A program made the translations under genes and the position numbers. A DNA stretch of 64,000 bases from Ignavibacteria bacterium (GTDB taxonomy: Bacteria; Bacteroidota; Ignavibacteria; Kapaibacteriales; Kapaibacteriaceae). Shown piece after piece: positions 18,103 to 25,649 of this stretch (within the stretch, counting starts at the first letter, position 1; every line of letters starts with the position of its first letter). The DNA is taken from NCBI GenBank assembly GCA_015709655.1, contig CP054181.1:857262-921261 (forward strand), read 5' to 3'. The notes below the pieces were generated by a model. It made no database searches. It was not told where the DNA came from and saw only the letters and a list, made by a program, of their open reading frames with translations.

Positions 18103-20162
18103 TGAACAGCCCCCACAATTTCACTGAGCAATCCCGTTGCCGTGGTGATAACAACACCAAGTATCCGGCCTTTACAGTGCTCAGGGAGCTCACAGCTAAA
18201 CGTGGCACCGTCATGCGCCGTGAGCACCCGGAAATCTTCCCATACAAGGTTGCCGCTCACTGTAAATATCTTTATCGTTACCGGACCCCGTTCGCCAACA
18301 GTAACCGTAAGTATCGGATTGCCGGCGGAACCGGACAGGTGTACCGAAAGTGGAAGGCCAACCGGGTTGAACAAGCGCGGCAGGCCACCCGCACGACAAA
18401 TCCCGGTTACGTACACCGAGTCAGACGTGGTTTCGATATTGATTTCCGGACCATCCCCAATTTGTTTAACATCGTCCCAGCGGATGGATGTAATACTGTC
18501 AGTACCAAGCGTAGCCCGGAACAGAAGTTCACCAAACGTGCCGGGCTGCTTCGGTGTCGGAACCGGCTCCAGTGTAAGCATCGTCCGGTTACCGGTCTGC
18601 GAGGTTAGTGCCACCGGTATCGAAGTTGAAAGAAGATGGAGAAGTGTGTGATTATACGTCAGGCGTGGCTGCAGACTGTCGATATCCGTCAGGGTTAAAA
18701 AATCCCCAGCTGTTAGCTGAAGCTGAACCGAAATGTTGGCTCCGATTTCTGCAGTGCCTCCGGTTGCATGAAGTTTTGCTACCGTACGCGGAGGATGTGC
18801 AATCGAGAAATTGCTGCATGTATCACCCTGCAGGATTTTATTCCGGACTCGCCAAACAACAGCACTTCCGTCAACCGACGTTGTAAGAACCTGTTCGTCA
18901 TTCGGACTCCAGTGCACCGAGGTAACCGCCGCCCTGTGCTGCATACGCATTGGCGGGTGAACCCCGTCCATCCAGAAAATATGGGCCGCGTTATCGGTAC
19001 CGCAGGCAGCAATCATATCACCCGAAGCAGACCATTCAACGTGCAGTACCGAACCGCGAATTCCGTAAAACTGATGCAGCAGATTTCCAGAGTCGGCATC
19101 CCAGACCGTTACCGAACTGTCACTCATTCCTACGGCCAGCATGGTTCCATCGGGGGAGTACGCAACAGAGCGGACGCCTTCCTTGGGATCGGAGCCCTGC
19201 CACAGCTCTGTGCCTGAAAAGGCATTCCATACGCGGACAGTGGCATCCCCGCCAACAGTGGCAACGTTCTTCTCATCGTTAGAGAACTCACCCTGAAGAA
19301 CGCCCAGTTGGTGTCCTGAAAACACTACCGGCGCACCGCCGCCTGGCATTGGATGAATCCGCGCATCATCGGCGCATACCAGAACTCTGCTGCCGTCGGT
19401 ATCAAAACATGCATCCAGAATGTTGGTTGTTGACGGTATGGTACGTACAGGTGCTGCTGACGGGAGGTCGAAGAGCCGAATCCTGTTATCAGCCGACATT
19501 GTTAAACATCGTGAACTGTTTGAATGCAGCTGGATTTTTGTAACCGGCTGCGGGTGACGCAGCGTGGCCTCCACCGAGTTATCGGCAGTACGAAAGCTTA
19601 TTACACCGGCATCGTTTGTTGAAGCAATAATCCTAACCGAGTCAGCACTCCAGGCTACATCGGTATAGGGAGTAACTGTACCCGGAAGCGACACCAGCGG
19701 CACCGAACCGCCCACTCCGGGGTCCCAGATGTGAGGCTCGTTGGCAACCGTCACAATGCGGTCAGAGCCTGGTCCCCACGCTCCACCCTTTACAATCCCG
19801 GTATGTCCGGTATAGATGACCACATCGGCGGGGCTTATCGGCGCCACCTCCGTTACCCGTATGCGATAGGTGGACGCAGGCGGAAGGTCTGACACATTCC
19901 ACGTGTAAGAAAGCCCCCTTACGGAATCAGTAATCAGATACCACTGCAGACTACCTGTATTGTACTCAAGTCTCACCGGCAGTGTGTCGGCAACACCTGC
20001 CCACCGTATTGTTATCAGTGTATCACGGTTTGTATAATAAATCTCACCGCCTGCCGGAGATGTTAGCTGAAGGCTGCCGCTTTGTGCAACAACGGGTACG
20101 GTGAACACACACCCGATCCCAATAATAAATAGTATTATTGCTTGCGCAATAGTTTTCCTCAA
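18099..20162 (-). CDS. Exported WD40 beta-propeller protein
   Basis: 687 residues from a TTG at 20162, preceded by GGAGG six bases upstream and giving a good signal peptide (RKTIAQAIILFIIGIGCVFTVPVVAQ). A fibronectin/Ig-like segment (about 30-110, LTSPAGGEIYYTNRDTL...IRV) is followed by at least seven WD40-like blades from about 115 to 440 (for example VRSVAYSPDGTMLAVGMSDSSVTVWD, VTSVHWSPNDEQVLTTSVDGSAVVWR). The rest is a beta-rich region to the C-terminus, with no clear T9SS signal. It probably acts in the periplasm or on the surface together with the OmpA-domain protein whose gene overlaps it. T9SS component PorE combines WD40-like and OmpA-like parts; relation to it is speculative. Confidence 0.8.
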   Translation of the reverse strand: MRKTIAQAIILFIIGIGCVFTVPVVAQSGSLQLTSPAGGEIYYTNRDTLITIRWAGVADTLPVRLEYNTGSLQWYLITDSVRGLSYTWNVSDLPPASTYRIRVTEVAPISPADVVIYTGHTGIVKGGAWGPGSDRIVTVANEPHIWDPGVGGSVPLVSLPGTVTPYTDVAWSADSVRIIASTNDAGVISFRTADNSVEATLRHPQPVTKIQLHSNSSRCLTMSADNRIRLFDLPSAAPVRTIPSTTNILDACFDTDGSRVLVCADDARIHPMPGGGAPVVFSGHQLGVLQGEFSNDEKNVATVGGDATVRVWNAFSGTELWQGSDPKEGVRSVAYSPDGTMLAVGMSDSSVTVWDADSGNLLHQFYGIRGSVLHVEWSASGDMIAACGTDNAAHIFWMDGVHPPMRMQHRAAVTSVHWSPNDEQVLTTSVDGSAVVWRVRNKILQGDTCSNFSIAHPPRTVAKLHATGGTAEIGANISVQLQLTAGDFLTLTDIDSLQPRLTYNHTLLHLLSTSIPVALTSQTGNRTMLTLEPVPTPKQPGTFGELLFRATLGTDSITSIRWDDVKQIGDGPEINIETTSDSVYVTGICRAGGLPRLFNPVGLPLSVHLSGSAGNPILTVTVGERGPVTIKIFTVSGNLVWEDFRVLTAHDGATFSCELPEHCKGRILGVVITTATGLLSEIVGAVQ

Positions 20163-20200
20163 TGTACACCTCCACACAACAGTTGTACAATGCACGTTGC

Positions 20201-21628
20201 TTAAAAACCATCGCCGGCATTACTGAAGGTGTTCGGATTAATCATCGGATTCAGGAAGGTTGCATTCTCTTTCTTGTAGTACAACTTCACATCGCCTGTT
20301 GGTCCGTTCCGTTGTTTACCAATGATAATCTCCGCCATATTCTCATTTGCCGGATCGTCGGTTGCACCGTCGGGACTACGGAAGTAATCGGGGCGGTGTA
20401 TAAACATAACAACATCTGCGTCTTGTTCAATCGAACCTGAGTCGCGAAGGTCAGACAAAATCGGACGCTTATCGCTGCGTGCCTCCAGTGACCTGTTTAG
20501 CTGCGAGAGTGCAATTACGGGAATATCAAGTTCCTTGGCAACAGCCTTGAGGGTATGACTGATCATTGAGATTTCGCGTTCTCTGCTTTCGGCTTTCTGA
20601 ACATGCATCAACTGCATATAGTCAACAAAAACAACATCAATGTTGTGCTCGCTCTTCATTCGGCGGCATTTAGCCCGGAACTCTACCGGTGTGAGTCCGG
20701 CACTGTCGTCGATATACATCCTGCTGTCCTTAAGCCTATCCAGCCTGTTCACCAGGGTTCGGCGCTGTAACTCGGTAAGCCTCCCGCTCCGCAGTGTATG
20801 CAAACCAATTTCGGTTTCGGCGCTGATCAGGCGCAGAACAATCTGGTGGGCAGCCATTTCAAGGGAGAAAATGCCAACTGCTTTTCCTTCGCGCGCTGCA
20901 TTTCGGGCCAGTGACAGTGCAAATGCAGTCTTACCCATGGAGGGGCGGGCCGCAATGATAATCAAATCGCTCTTCTGAAAGCCTGACAGCATTTCGTCGA
21001 GCTGGGTATAGCCCGTGGGAACGCCCGTGATGCCTGACCCACTGCCGTCGGCCATCACCAGGATACGTTCTACGGCATGCTTCGTAAGCCGGTGCATATC
21101 AGCGTACGACCGTCGGGTCCGGCGTTCTGCAACTTCAAAGATGCGCTGTTCGGCACGGTCAACTTCTTCCAGGGCATCGGTGGTATCGTCATACGCATCG
21201 TTAATGATGGACGACGAGACCCAAATAAGTTTACGTTTTAGAAATCGTTCCAGGACAATTCTGGCATGGTGTTCAACATTGGCTGCCGAAACAGTCTGCA
21301 GCGAAATCTCGGTCAGCGGCAGGGTTCCACCTACCACTTCAAGCAAGCCTGCCCGCTGAAGCTCGTTGCTCAGTGTGATCAGGTCAATGGTAACGCCGCG
21401 CTCGAACATTGTAAGCATGGTTTTAAAAATCACTGCATGCCGCTCGTGGTAGAAACAGTCGGCATCCAGGATTTCAAGCACTCTGCCTACCGCCTCACGG
21501 TCTATCATCATGGCGCCGAGCACAGCAATCTCGGCTTCGGTAGAATGTGGTGGCACGCGTCCGCCCGATGGCTCGAGTGGAAGTACGCGTAATCGTTGAG
21601 GTTGTTCAGGAGTTGGAGTGGTTCCCAT
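20201..21628 (-). CDS. dnaB: Replicative DNA helicase DnaB
   Basis: 475 residues. The N-terminal DnaB domain opens PPHSTEAEIAVLGAMMIDREAVG; the RecA-like domain has the Walker A ARPSMGKTAF near residue 232, Walker B VVFVDYMQLM, LSQLNRSLEARSDKRP, and DLRDSGSIEQDADVVMFIHRP with the arginine-finger region. It unwinds DNA at the replication fork. Length and motifs are normal and there is no intein. It is a single gene followed 38 bp later by the WD40 gene. The start at the ATG 21628 puts a Pro-rich leader of about 25 residues before the conserved domain; a start further in is possible. Confidence 0.96.
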   Translation of the reverse strand: MGTTPTPEQPQRLRVLPLEPSGGRVPPHSTEAEIAVLGAMMIDREAVGRVLEILDADCFYHERHAVIFKTMLTMFERGVTIDLITLSNELQRAGLLEVVGGTLPLTEISLQTVSAANVEHHARIVLERFLKRKLIWVSSSIINDAYDDTTDALEEVDRAEQRIFEVAERRTRRSYADMHRLTKHAVERILVMADGSGSGITGVPTGYTQLDEMLSGFQKSDLIIIAARPSMGKTAFALSLARNAAREGKAVGIFSLEMAAHQIVLRLISAETEIGLHTLRSGRLTELQRRTLVNRLDRLKDSRMYIDDSAGLTPVEFRAKCRRMKSEHNIDVVFVDYMQLMHVQKAESREREISMISHTLKAVAKELDIPVIALSQLNRSLEARSDKRPILSDLRDSGSIEQDADVVMFIHRPDYFRSPDGATDDPANENMAEIIIGKQRNGPTGDVKLYYKKENATFLNPMINPNTFSNAGDGF

Positions 21629-21831
21629 GGAATCCGGTCAGTGAGAAATAAAAGTTTGACGTTGTGCAGGCATCGGCAGTTCACACCGGTGCATTGCCAA
21701 CACTGCAACCTACACAATACCGGAGATAGTGTACAAGTAAACTCACCATCCAGTTATCACATAGTTATTCAGTGCTATGCACAATTTATCAACGTCATTT
21801 TTTTATGCCAGCAAATGCTATTGGTAGGGGG

Positions 21832-22830
21832 CTACGGTATCACAATTTCGCGGTTCAGCGAGGCACTCGCATACAGAGCATCAATAATGCGCATGCGCTC
21901 CACGGCATCGCTGATTGAGCTTACCGGCGGAATAATCCCCTGGATAGCAGAGACGAAGTGGCGCAGCTCCGCCTCGTACGATTTGCGGTACAGAGACTGC
22001 TGGTGCCGGGTGGGCGCCGGATGGGTGGTGCTGAACGTGGCCCCGTCCTTCTTTACCAGCTTAAACGGATTCATGTACACGCTACCCTTTTTCCCAAAAA
22101 CATTGCAGTAATACAGATCTTCCGTACGCATGAGTGACCAGCTGGCTTCAATTGTAGCAACGGCACCGTCCTGAAATTGAAGCATTGCAATGGCAATATC
22201 TTCAACTGCCTTGGTTTCCTGGTTAAACGTGCTAGCCGTAACGCTGCGTACCTTGCTGAAGTCCAGCACATGCAAGATCAGGTCAACAACACTCACTCCC
22301 AAATCCATGAGTACACCACCGCCACTCTTGTCAGAACTTGCCATCCATCGTGAGTCATTGCTCCGCTGTTTTACCCAGCCTGCCTTGATATAGAAGAGCT
22401 TACCAATTTCGCCGCGGTCAATAGCATTTTTCATCATCGCTACGTCCTGACGGAACCGGTGGTTCATACCAACCATCACCATTGTTCCGGCTGCGTCGGC
22501 AGCCATTTTAATCTGTACAGTCTCATCCATGGTGCGTGCCGCCGGACGTTCAATAAAAACGGCCTTGCCGGCAGCAATGCTTTCCAGTGCATGCTCGCAG
22601 TGTGCGTCGGTACTGCTTGTAATAACCACACCGTGAATATCCGGCAACTTCAGGGCTTCGGTGAGTGATCGGAATGCATACGGTATGGCGTGCTTTTCGG
22701 CAACCAGTTTTGCTTTGGCGATTTGCCTGTCAACAATTGCCTGCACCTTTACCTTGGGCATTTCTGTTAACACAGGCAGATGGATGCTTTGTGCAATGTT
22801 TCCGGCACCAACAAGTATAACGTTAACCAT
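21832..22830 (-). CDS. Gfo/Idh/MocA family oxidoreductase
   Basis: 332-residue NAD(P)-binding oxidoreductase. Rossmann motif VGAGNIAQSIHLP near residues 7-19, SSTDAHCEHALESIAAGKAVFIE at about 71-93, C-terminal alpha/beta domain with GGGVLMDLGVSVVD. The family's EKP motif, whose Lys is used in sugar oxidation, reads ERP here, so the catalytic Lys is replaced by Arg. The substrate is probably a sugar or nucleotide sugar but cannot be told. The next gene on the same strand upstream is a GT9 glycosyltransferase, 60 bp away, which suggests a shared glycan pathway. Confidence 0.88.
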   Translation of the reverse strand: MVNVILVGAGNIAQSIHLPVLTEMPKVKVQAIVDRQIAKAKLVAEKHAIPYAFRSLTEALKLPDIHGVVITSSTDAHCEHALESIAAGKAVFIERPAARTMDETVQIKMAADAAGTMVMVGMNHRFRQDVAMMKNAIDRGEIGKLFYIKAGWVKQRSNDSRWMASSDKSGGGVLMDLGVSVVDLILHVLDFSKVRSVTASTFNQETKAVEDIAIAMLQFQDGAVATIEASWSLMRTEDLYYCNVFGKKGSVYMNPFKLVKKDGATFSTTHPAPTRHQQSLYRKSYEAELRHFVSAIQGIIPPVSSISDAVERMRIIDALYASASLNREIVIP

Positions 22831-22890
22831 AACAAGCGGTGTAAGTGTGGGTTGTGGAAGTAATCCGTTGCCAATTGCTCAAGGCAATCT

Positions 22891-23970
22891 TCATACCAGC
22901 TTCAGTATGGCCTGCATCACCTGGTTGGGAGTAGTCATCAGCATGCACTTAAAGTGCTTTTGCGGACATCGCTGCCGGCCAATATGGCTGCAGGGTCTGC
23001 AGCGAATATTGTACTCAACAATGTGATAACGCACACCATAGGGGGTAAAACCAAGTTCACGAACGCTGCTGCCGAAAATTGCAATGGTTGGTATTCTGCG
23101 GGCTGCGGCCATGTGCATGACTGCGCTGTCATTACCAACCAACACATCACAGGCGTCTAACGCCCGAACGGTTGCATCGAGTGTTGTTGCGCCGTCAGCA
23201 CGCTGCACGGGTACACCTGCTACGTTCGCAACCCGGTTACACGCGTCAGTATCCGCTGTGCCTCCCACCAGCATAACACGGGCACCCATCCGAACAAGCT
23301 GCGCACACAACTGCCCATAGCTTTCGGCAGGCCAGCGTTTGGTAAAGTGGCGGGCTCCGGGCGAGATGCCAATCTGCAATCCCTCAAGAGTGCCGGTTGC
23401 CGGCTGTTCACCATGCATGCGCCTGGAAGGGTCGGGCTTGTACACACCGGATGCGCGTTCTTCGGGAAGCCAGAGTTCAGGACCATCTGTGTCTAAGGCC
23501 AGCGGGTAGTTGGCAAGCGCCATTCTGTAACGGTCAATAACGTGGGTGGTTGCCGACGGGAATTTTTTAAGCCAGACCATTGCCAGTTTCTGCATTCTGA
23601 ACTTTGGGTACTTGACGGTATGCATGCCCAGCCCATGCCGTACGGCGGTGCTTGCAACATTGTTCTGCAGGTCAACAACCAGGTCGTACCGCCCTCCGGG
23701 AACCGTGTCAAGCATAGCCAGCTTCCAGTTATCCATGTCACTGTCGGCCGTTACACTGGGCGCAACATTCCATACGCGACGCACCCGGGGATTGCTGGTG
23801 TACACCATGCCGTACTGCTCGCGTACTGCTACATCGATGATTGCATCCGGATAGGTACGCTGCAACTGTCTGATCACCGGTGTTGCTAATATGACGTCGC
23901 CGAGTGAGCTGAGCCGGATAACCAGAATTGACTCCGGTGCAGGGTCCGGATTTGTATTGGTACCGTTCAT
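22891..23970 (-). CDS. Glycosyltransferase family 9 (heptosyltransferase-like)
   Basis: 359 residues from the ATG at 23970. N-terminal IRLSSLGDVILATPVIR at about 17-33 is the classic GT9 opening; the C-terminal half has ISPGARHFTKRWPAE, VGGTADTD, and DVLVGNDSAVMHMAAA, the donor-binding signature, followed by FGSS and CRPC. Members transfer ADP-heptose to the LPS inner core in the cytoplasm. Which sugar is used here is not determined. It is divergent from the STAS gene, with 52 bp between the starts; CAATTTCG 4 nt upstream of the ATG is a weak version of the -7 box. Confidence 0.88.
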   Translation of the reverse strand: MNGTNTNPDPAPESILVIRLSSLGDVILATPVIRQLQRTYPDAIIDVAVREQYGMVYTSNPRVRRVWNVAPSVTADSDMDNWKLAMLDTVPGGRYDLVVDLQNNVASTAVRHGLGMHTVKYPKFRMQKLAMVWLKKFPSATTHVIDRYRMALANYPLALDTDGPELWLPEERASGVYKPDPSRRMHGEQPATGTLEGLQIGISPGARHFTKRWPAESYGQLCAQLVRMGARVMLVGGTADTDACNRVANVAGVPVQRADGATTLDATVRALDACDVLVGNDSAVMHMAAARRIPTIAIFGSSVRELGFTPYGVRYHIVEYNIRCRPCSHIGRQRCPQKHFKCMLMTTPNQVMQAILKLV

Positions 23971-24022
23971 TGTGCGAAATTGCAACATTGTTCAACGATC
24001 ACATACCTTACATCAGGCTTTT

Positions 24023-24367
24023 ATGCGATTTTCCGTAGATCATGATGGCGAGCTTGTCATCTTTACCATCAAAGAACCGTTGCTGGACAGTTCGATTGCC
24101 GCCGAAGTAAAACACGAGCTGCTGATTATCTGTCAGCCCGAAGTGAAGGCCCTGGTCATCGATCTGTCCAGGGTGCAACTGTGCGATACGCAGGGTCTCT
24201 CGGCGCTCCTGTTAGCCAACCGGCAGATGAACGAGAACGAAGGATTCCTGATTCTGGTTGGCGTGCAAGGACAGGTTAAGTCACTGATTGACATTTCACG
24301 GTTGTCAGACAAGCTGGAAATCAGAGATACGGTACAAGATGCCGTCCAATGGCTGTCCGAGGAATGA
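24023..24367 (+). CDS. STAS-domain protein (anti-sigma factor antagonist-like)
   Basis: 114-residue single STAS domain, starting at the ATG 24023 (MRFSVDHDGELVIFTIKEPLLDSS). In SpoIIAA the phosphorylated Ser sits in the motif DSSGL; here the motif is DTQGL, so the acceptor Ser is replaced by Gln, with Thr beside it. It may therefore be unphosphorylated, or use the Thr. No anti-sigma kinase or phosphatase gene is nearby. A stem-loop follows the gene. The annotated role is inferred from the fold only. Confidence 0.85.
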   Translation: MRFSVDHDGELVIFTIKEPLLDSSIAAEVKHELLIICQPEVKALVIDLSRVQLCDTQGLSALLLANRQMNENEGFLILVGVQGQVKSLIDISRLSDKLEIRDTVQDAVQWLSEE

Positions 24368-24408
24368 TCCCAAGCCCCTTCCCGCTTCATAAATAAAGTT
24401 TATAAAAA

Positions 24409-24432
24409 AAAGCCCCGTTGGTAAGGGGCTTT
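24409..24432 (-). terminator. Hairpin terminator between STAS and nuoC genes
   Basis: 8-bp stem AAAGCCCC / GGGGCTTT with an 8-nt loop. On the minus strand it is followed by a run of eight T, so it is a good terminator for nuoC; for the plus-strand STAS gene the T-run is short (TTT). Confidence 0.85.
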
Positions 24433-24462
24433 ACATTGCGCTACGATGTTGGGGTTACACTG

Positions 24463-24975
24463 CTACCGTTCTTCCTTGGGAGGCAGCGGCAGGGAGCCGG
24501 GGATACCCATCAGCGGGAAATCCTTGCGTAAGGGATATAACTGTTCACTGTTCTCATCCATAAAATCCTCCGGCATGTAAAACCGGCGGAGGTCGGGGTG
24601 ACCGTCAAAGATCACGCCGTACATGTCGTACGTTTCACGCTCGTACCAGTTGGCGCTTTCCCATATTTCCACAGCCGTTGGCAGGTGCATACGGTCATCG
24701 CGGACGCGTACTTTAACCCGTACACGGGTTTTATGGATGAGCGAGGTAAGAAAGTACACAACGTCATACCGGTCTGGTGATGTGTTTTTGTCAACCGCCG
24801 TAATGTCCACCAGCATATTCATTGCCGTTGCCGGTGAATCGCGCAATTCGGTTAACACGTCAATCAGCGAATCGGTATCAACAAACATGGTTAAGTCACC
24901 ATGATGCTCTACTGCTTCTGCTTTGGGATACACGGCACGAACCGTTGAAATGATTGTGCTAAAAGCGTTTTCCAT
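24463..24975 (-). CDS. nuoC: NADH-quinone oxidoreductase subunit C, isolated
   Basis: 170 residues. The family signature is present: WESANWYERETYDMYGV at about 105-121, then FDGHPDLRRFYMPEDFM and PLRKDFPLMG. NuoC is a peripheral-arm subunit of respiratory complex I, facing the cytoplasm. Genes for other complex I subunits are not adjacent; it is single, with its own terminator. The Pro/Lys/Glu-rich tail is normal. Either complex I genes are scattered in this genome or this is a second copy. Confidence 0.93.
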   Translation of the reverse strand: MENAFSTIISTVRAVYPKAEAVEHHGDLTMFVDTDSLIDVLTELRDSPATAMNMLVDITAVDKNTSPDRYDVVYFLTSLIHKTRVRVKVRVRDDRMHLPTAVEIWESANWYERETYDMYGVIFDGHPDLRRFYMPEDFMDENSEQLYPLRKDFPLMGIPGSLPLPPKEER

Positions 24976-25081
24976 TGGTCTGTTTGTTGTAAAACTGTTC
25001 GTAGGTTCTGTAACGAAAGGTTAAATATAGGGTAAACGCAGGTGTTACTGCTCCGGAAAGGGCTTGGGAACCGGGGTATGG

Positions 25082-25585
25082 CTATATGCCCATCGCACGG
25101 TGCATGTCGTCACCGTAGTCCGACAGTATTTCGTCACCCTTCTTTATCGGCCGTATTGCAACCAGCCAGACTTCGTCCTTCTCATCATCGGCAACGTATT
25201 CAACATTTGGTTTTTTGCCTGAGCCATGGTAGTCACAGGCATACCTGGCAACACCTGAGTCACTGCGGCATGCGTCAATAACACGCTTACTGTCCAACTC
25301 CACGCCGTACGATCCCATGGCATCATCGCTGTAGCGTTTATCATATTCTTCAACGGAGATTATCTCGCCGCTGTACTGCGCTACGTAGTCACCGGTTTTA
25401 AAGCTCTTTTCGGCAAAGAGGCCCAGACCGGCATTGGGGATTTGGCTTTTGCGGACGCTAACGCCCAGCACCATCCGGGTGTGTTGAGCGCAGTATGGAT
25501 GGGTGATGGTGGTTTTGCGCTGACAGCGTCCGTTCCTGCCTTTGTACGAACAACGGGCCGTAACCTGGATTGCATGTTTGTTCAT
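25082..25585 (-). CDS. SET-domain protein with an N-terminal Cys/His motif
   Basis: 167 residues from the ATG at 25585; a start 13 codons upstream adds a non-conserved leader and would lie inside the promoter box. Residues 10-40 hold a Cys/His cluster (ARCSYKGRNGRCQRK then PYCAQH) that could bind zinc. The SET domain follows: GVSVRKSQIPNAGLGLFAEKS, YSGEIIS, the pseudoknot parts RYACDYHG...PNVEYV, and EILSDYG. SET proteins methylate lysines; the bacterial substrate is unknown, though ribosomal or histone-like proteins are candidates. A TATTTTCG box lies 6 nt before the ATG. Confidence 0.85.
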   Translation of the reverse strand: MNKHAIQVTARCSYKGRNGRCQRKTTITHPYCAQHTRMVLGVSVRKSQIPNAGLGLFAEKSFKTGDYVAQYSGEIISVEEYDKRYSDDAMGSYGVELDSKRVIDACRSDSGVARYACDYHGSGKKPNVEYVADDEKDEVWLVAIRPIKKGDEILSDYGDDMHRAMGI

Positions 25586-25591
25586 AGGGTG

Positions 25592-25599
25592 CGAAAATA
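25592..25599 (-). promoter_or_regulatory. TATTTTCG -7-like box, 6 nt before the SET-gene ATG
   Basis: Reads TATTTTCG on the minus strand (TTCG instead of TTTG), 6 nt before the ATG at 25585. A TTG lies 18 nt upstream of the box, close to the -33 element position. Predicted transcription start is the A of ATG. Confidence 0.5.
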
Positions 25600-25649
25600 G
25601 AAGATTGTCGGCGATCCCCAACACAACACATCACAATATCGACATTAAA

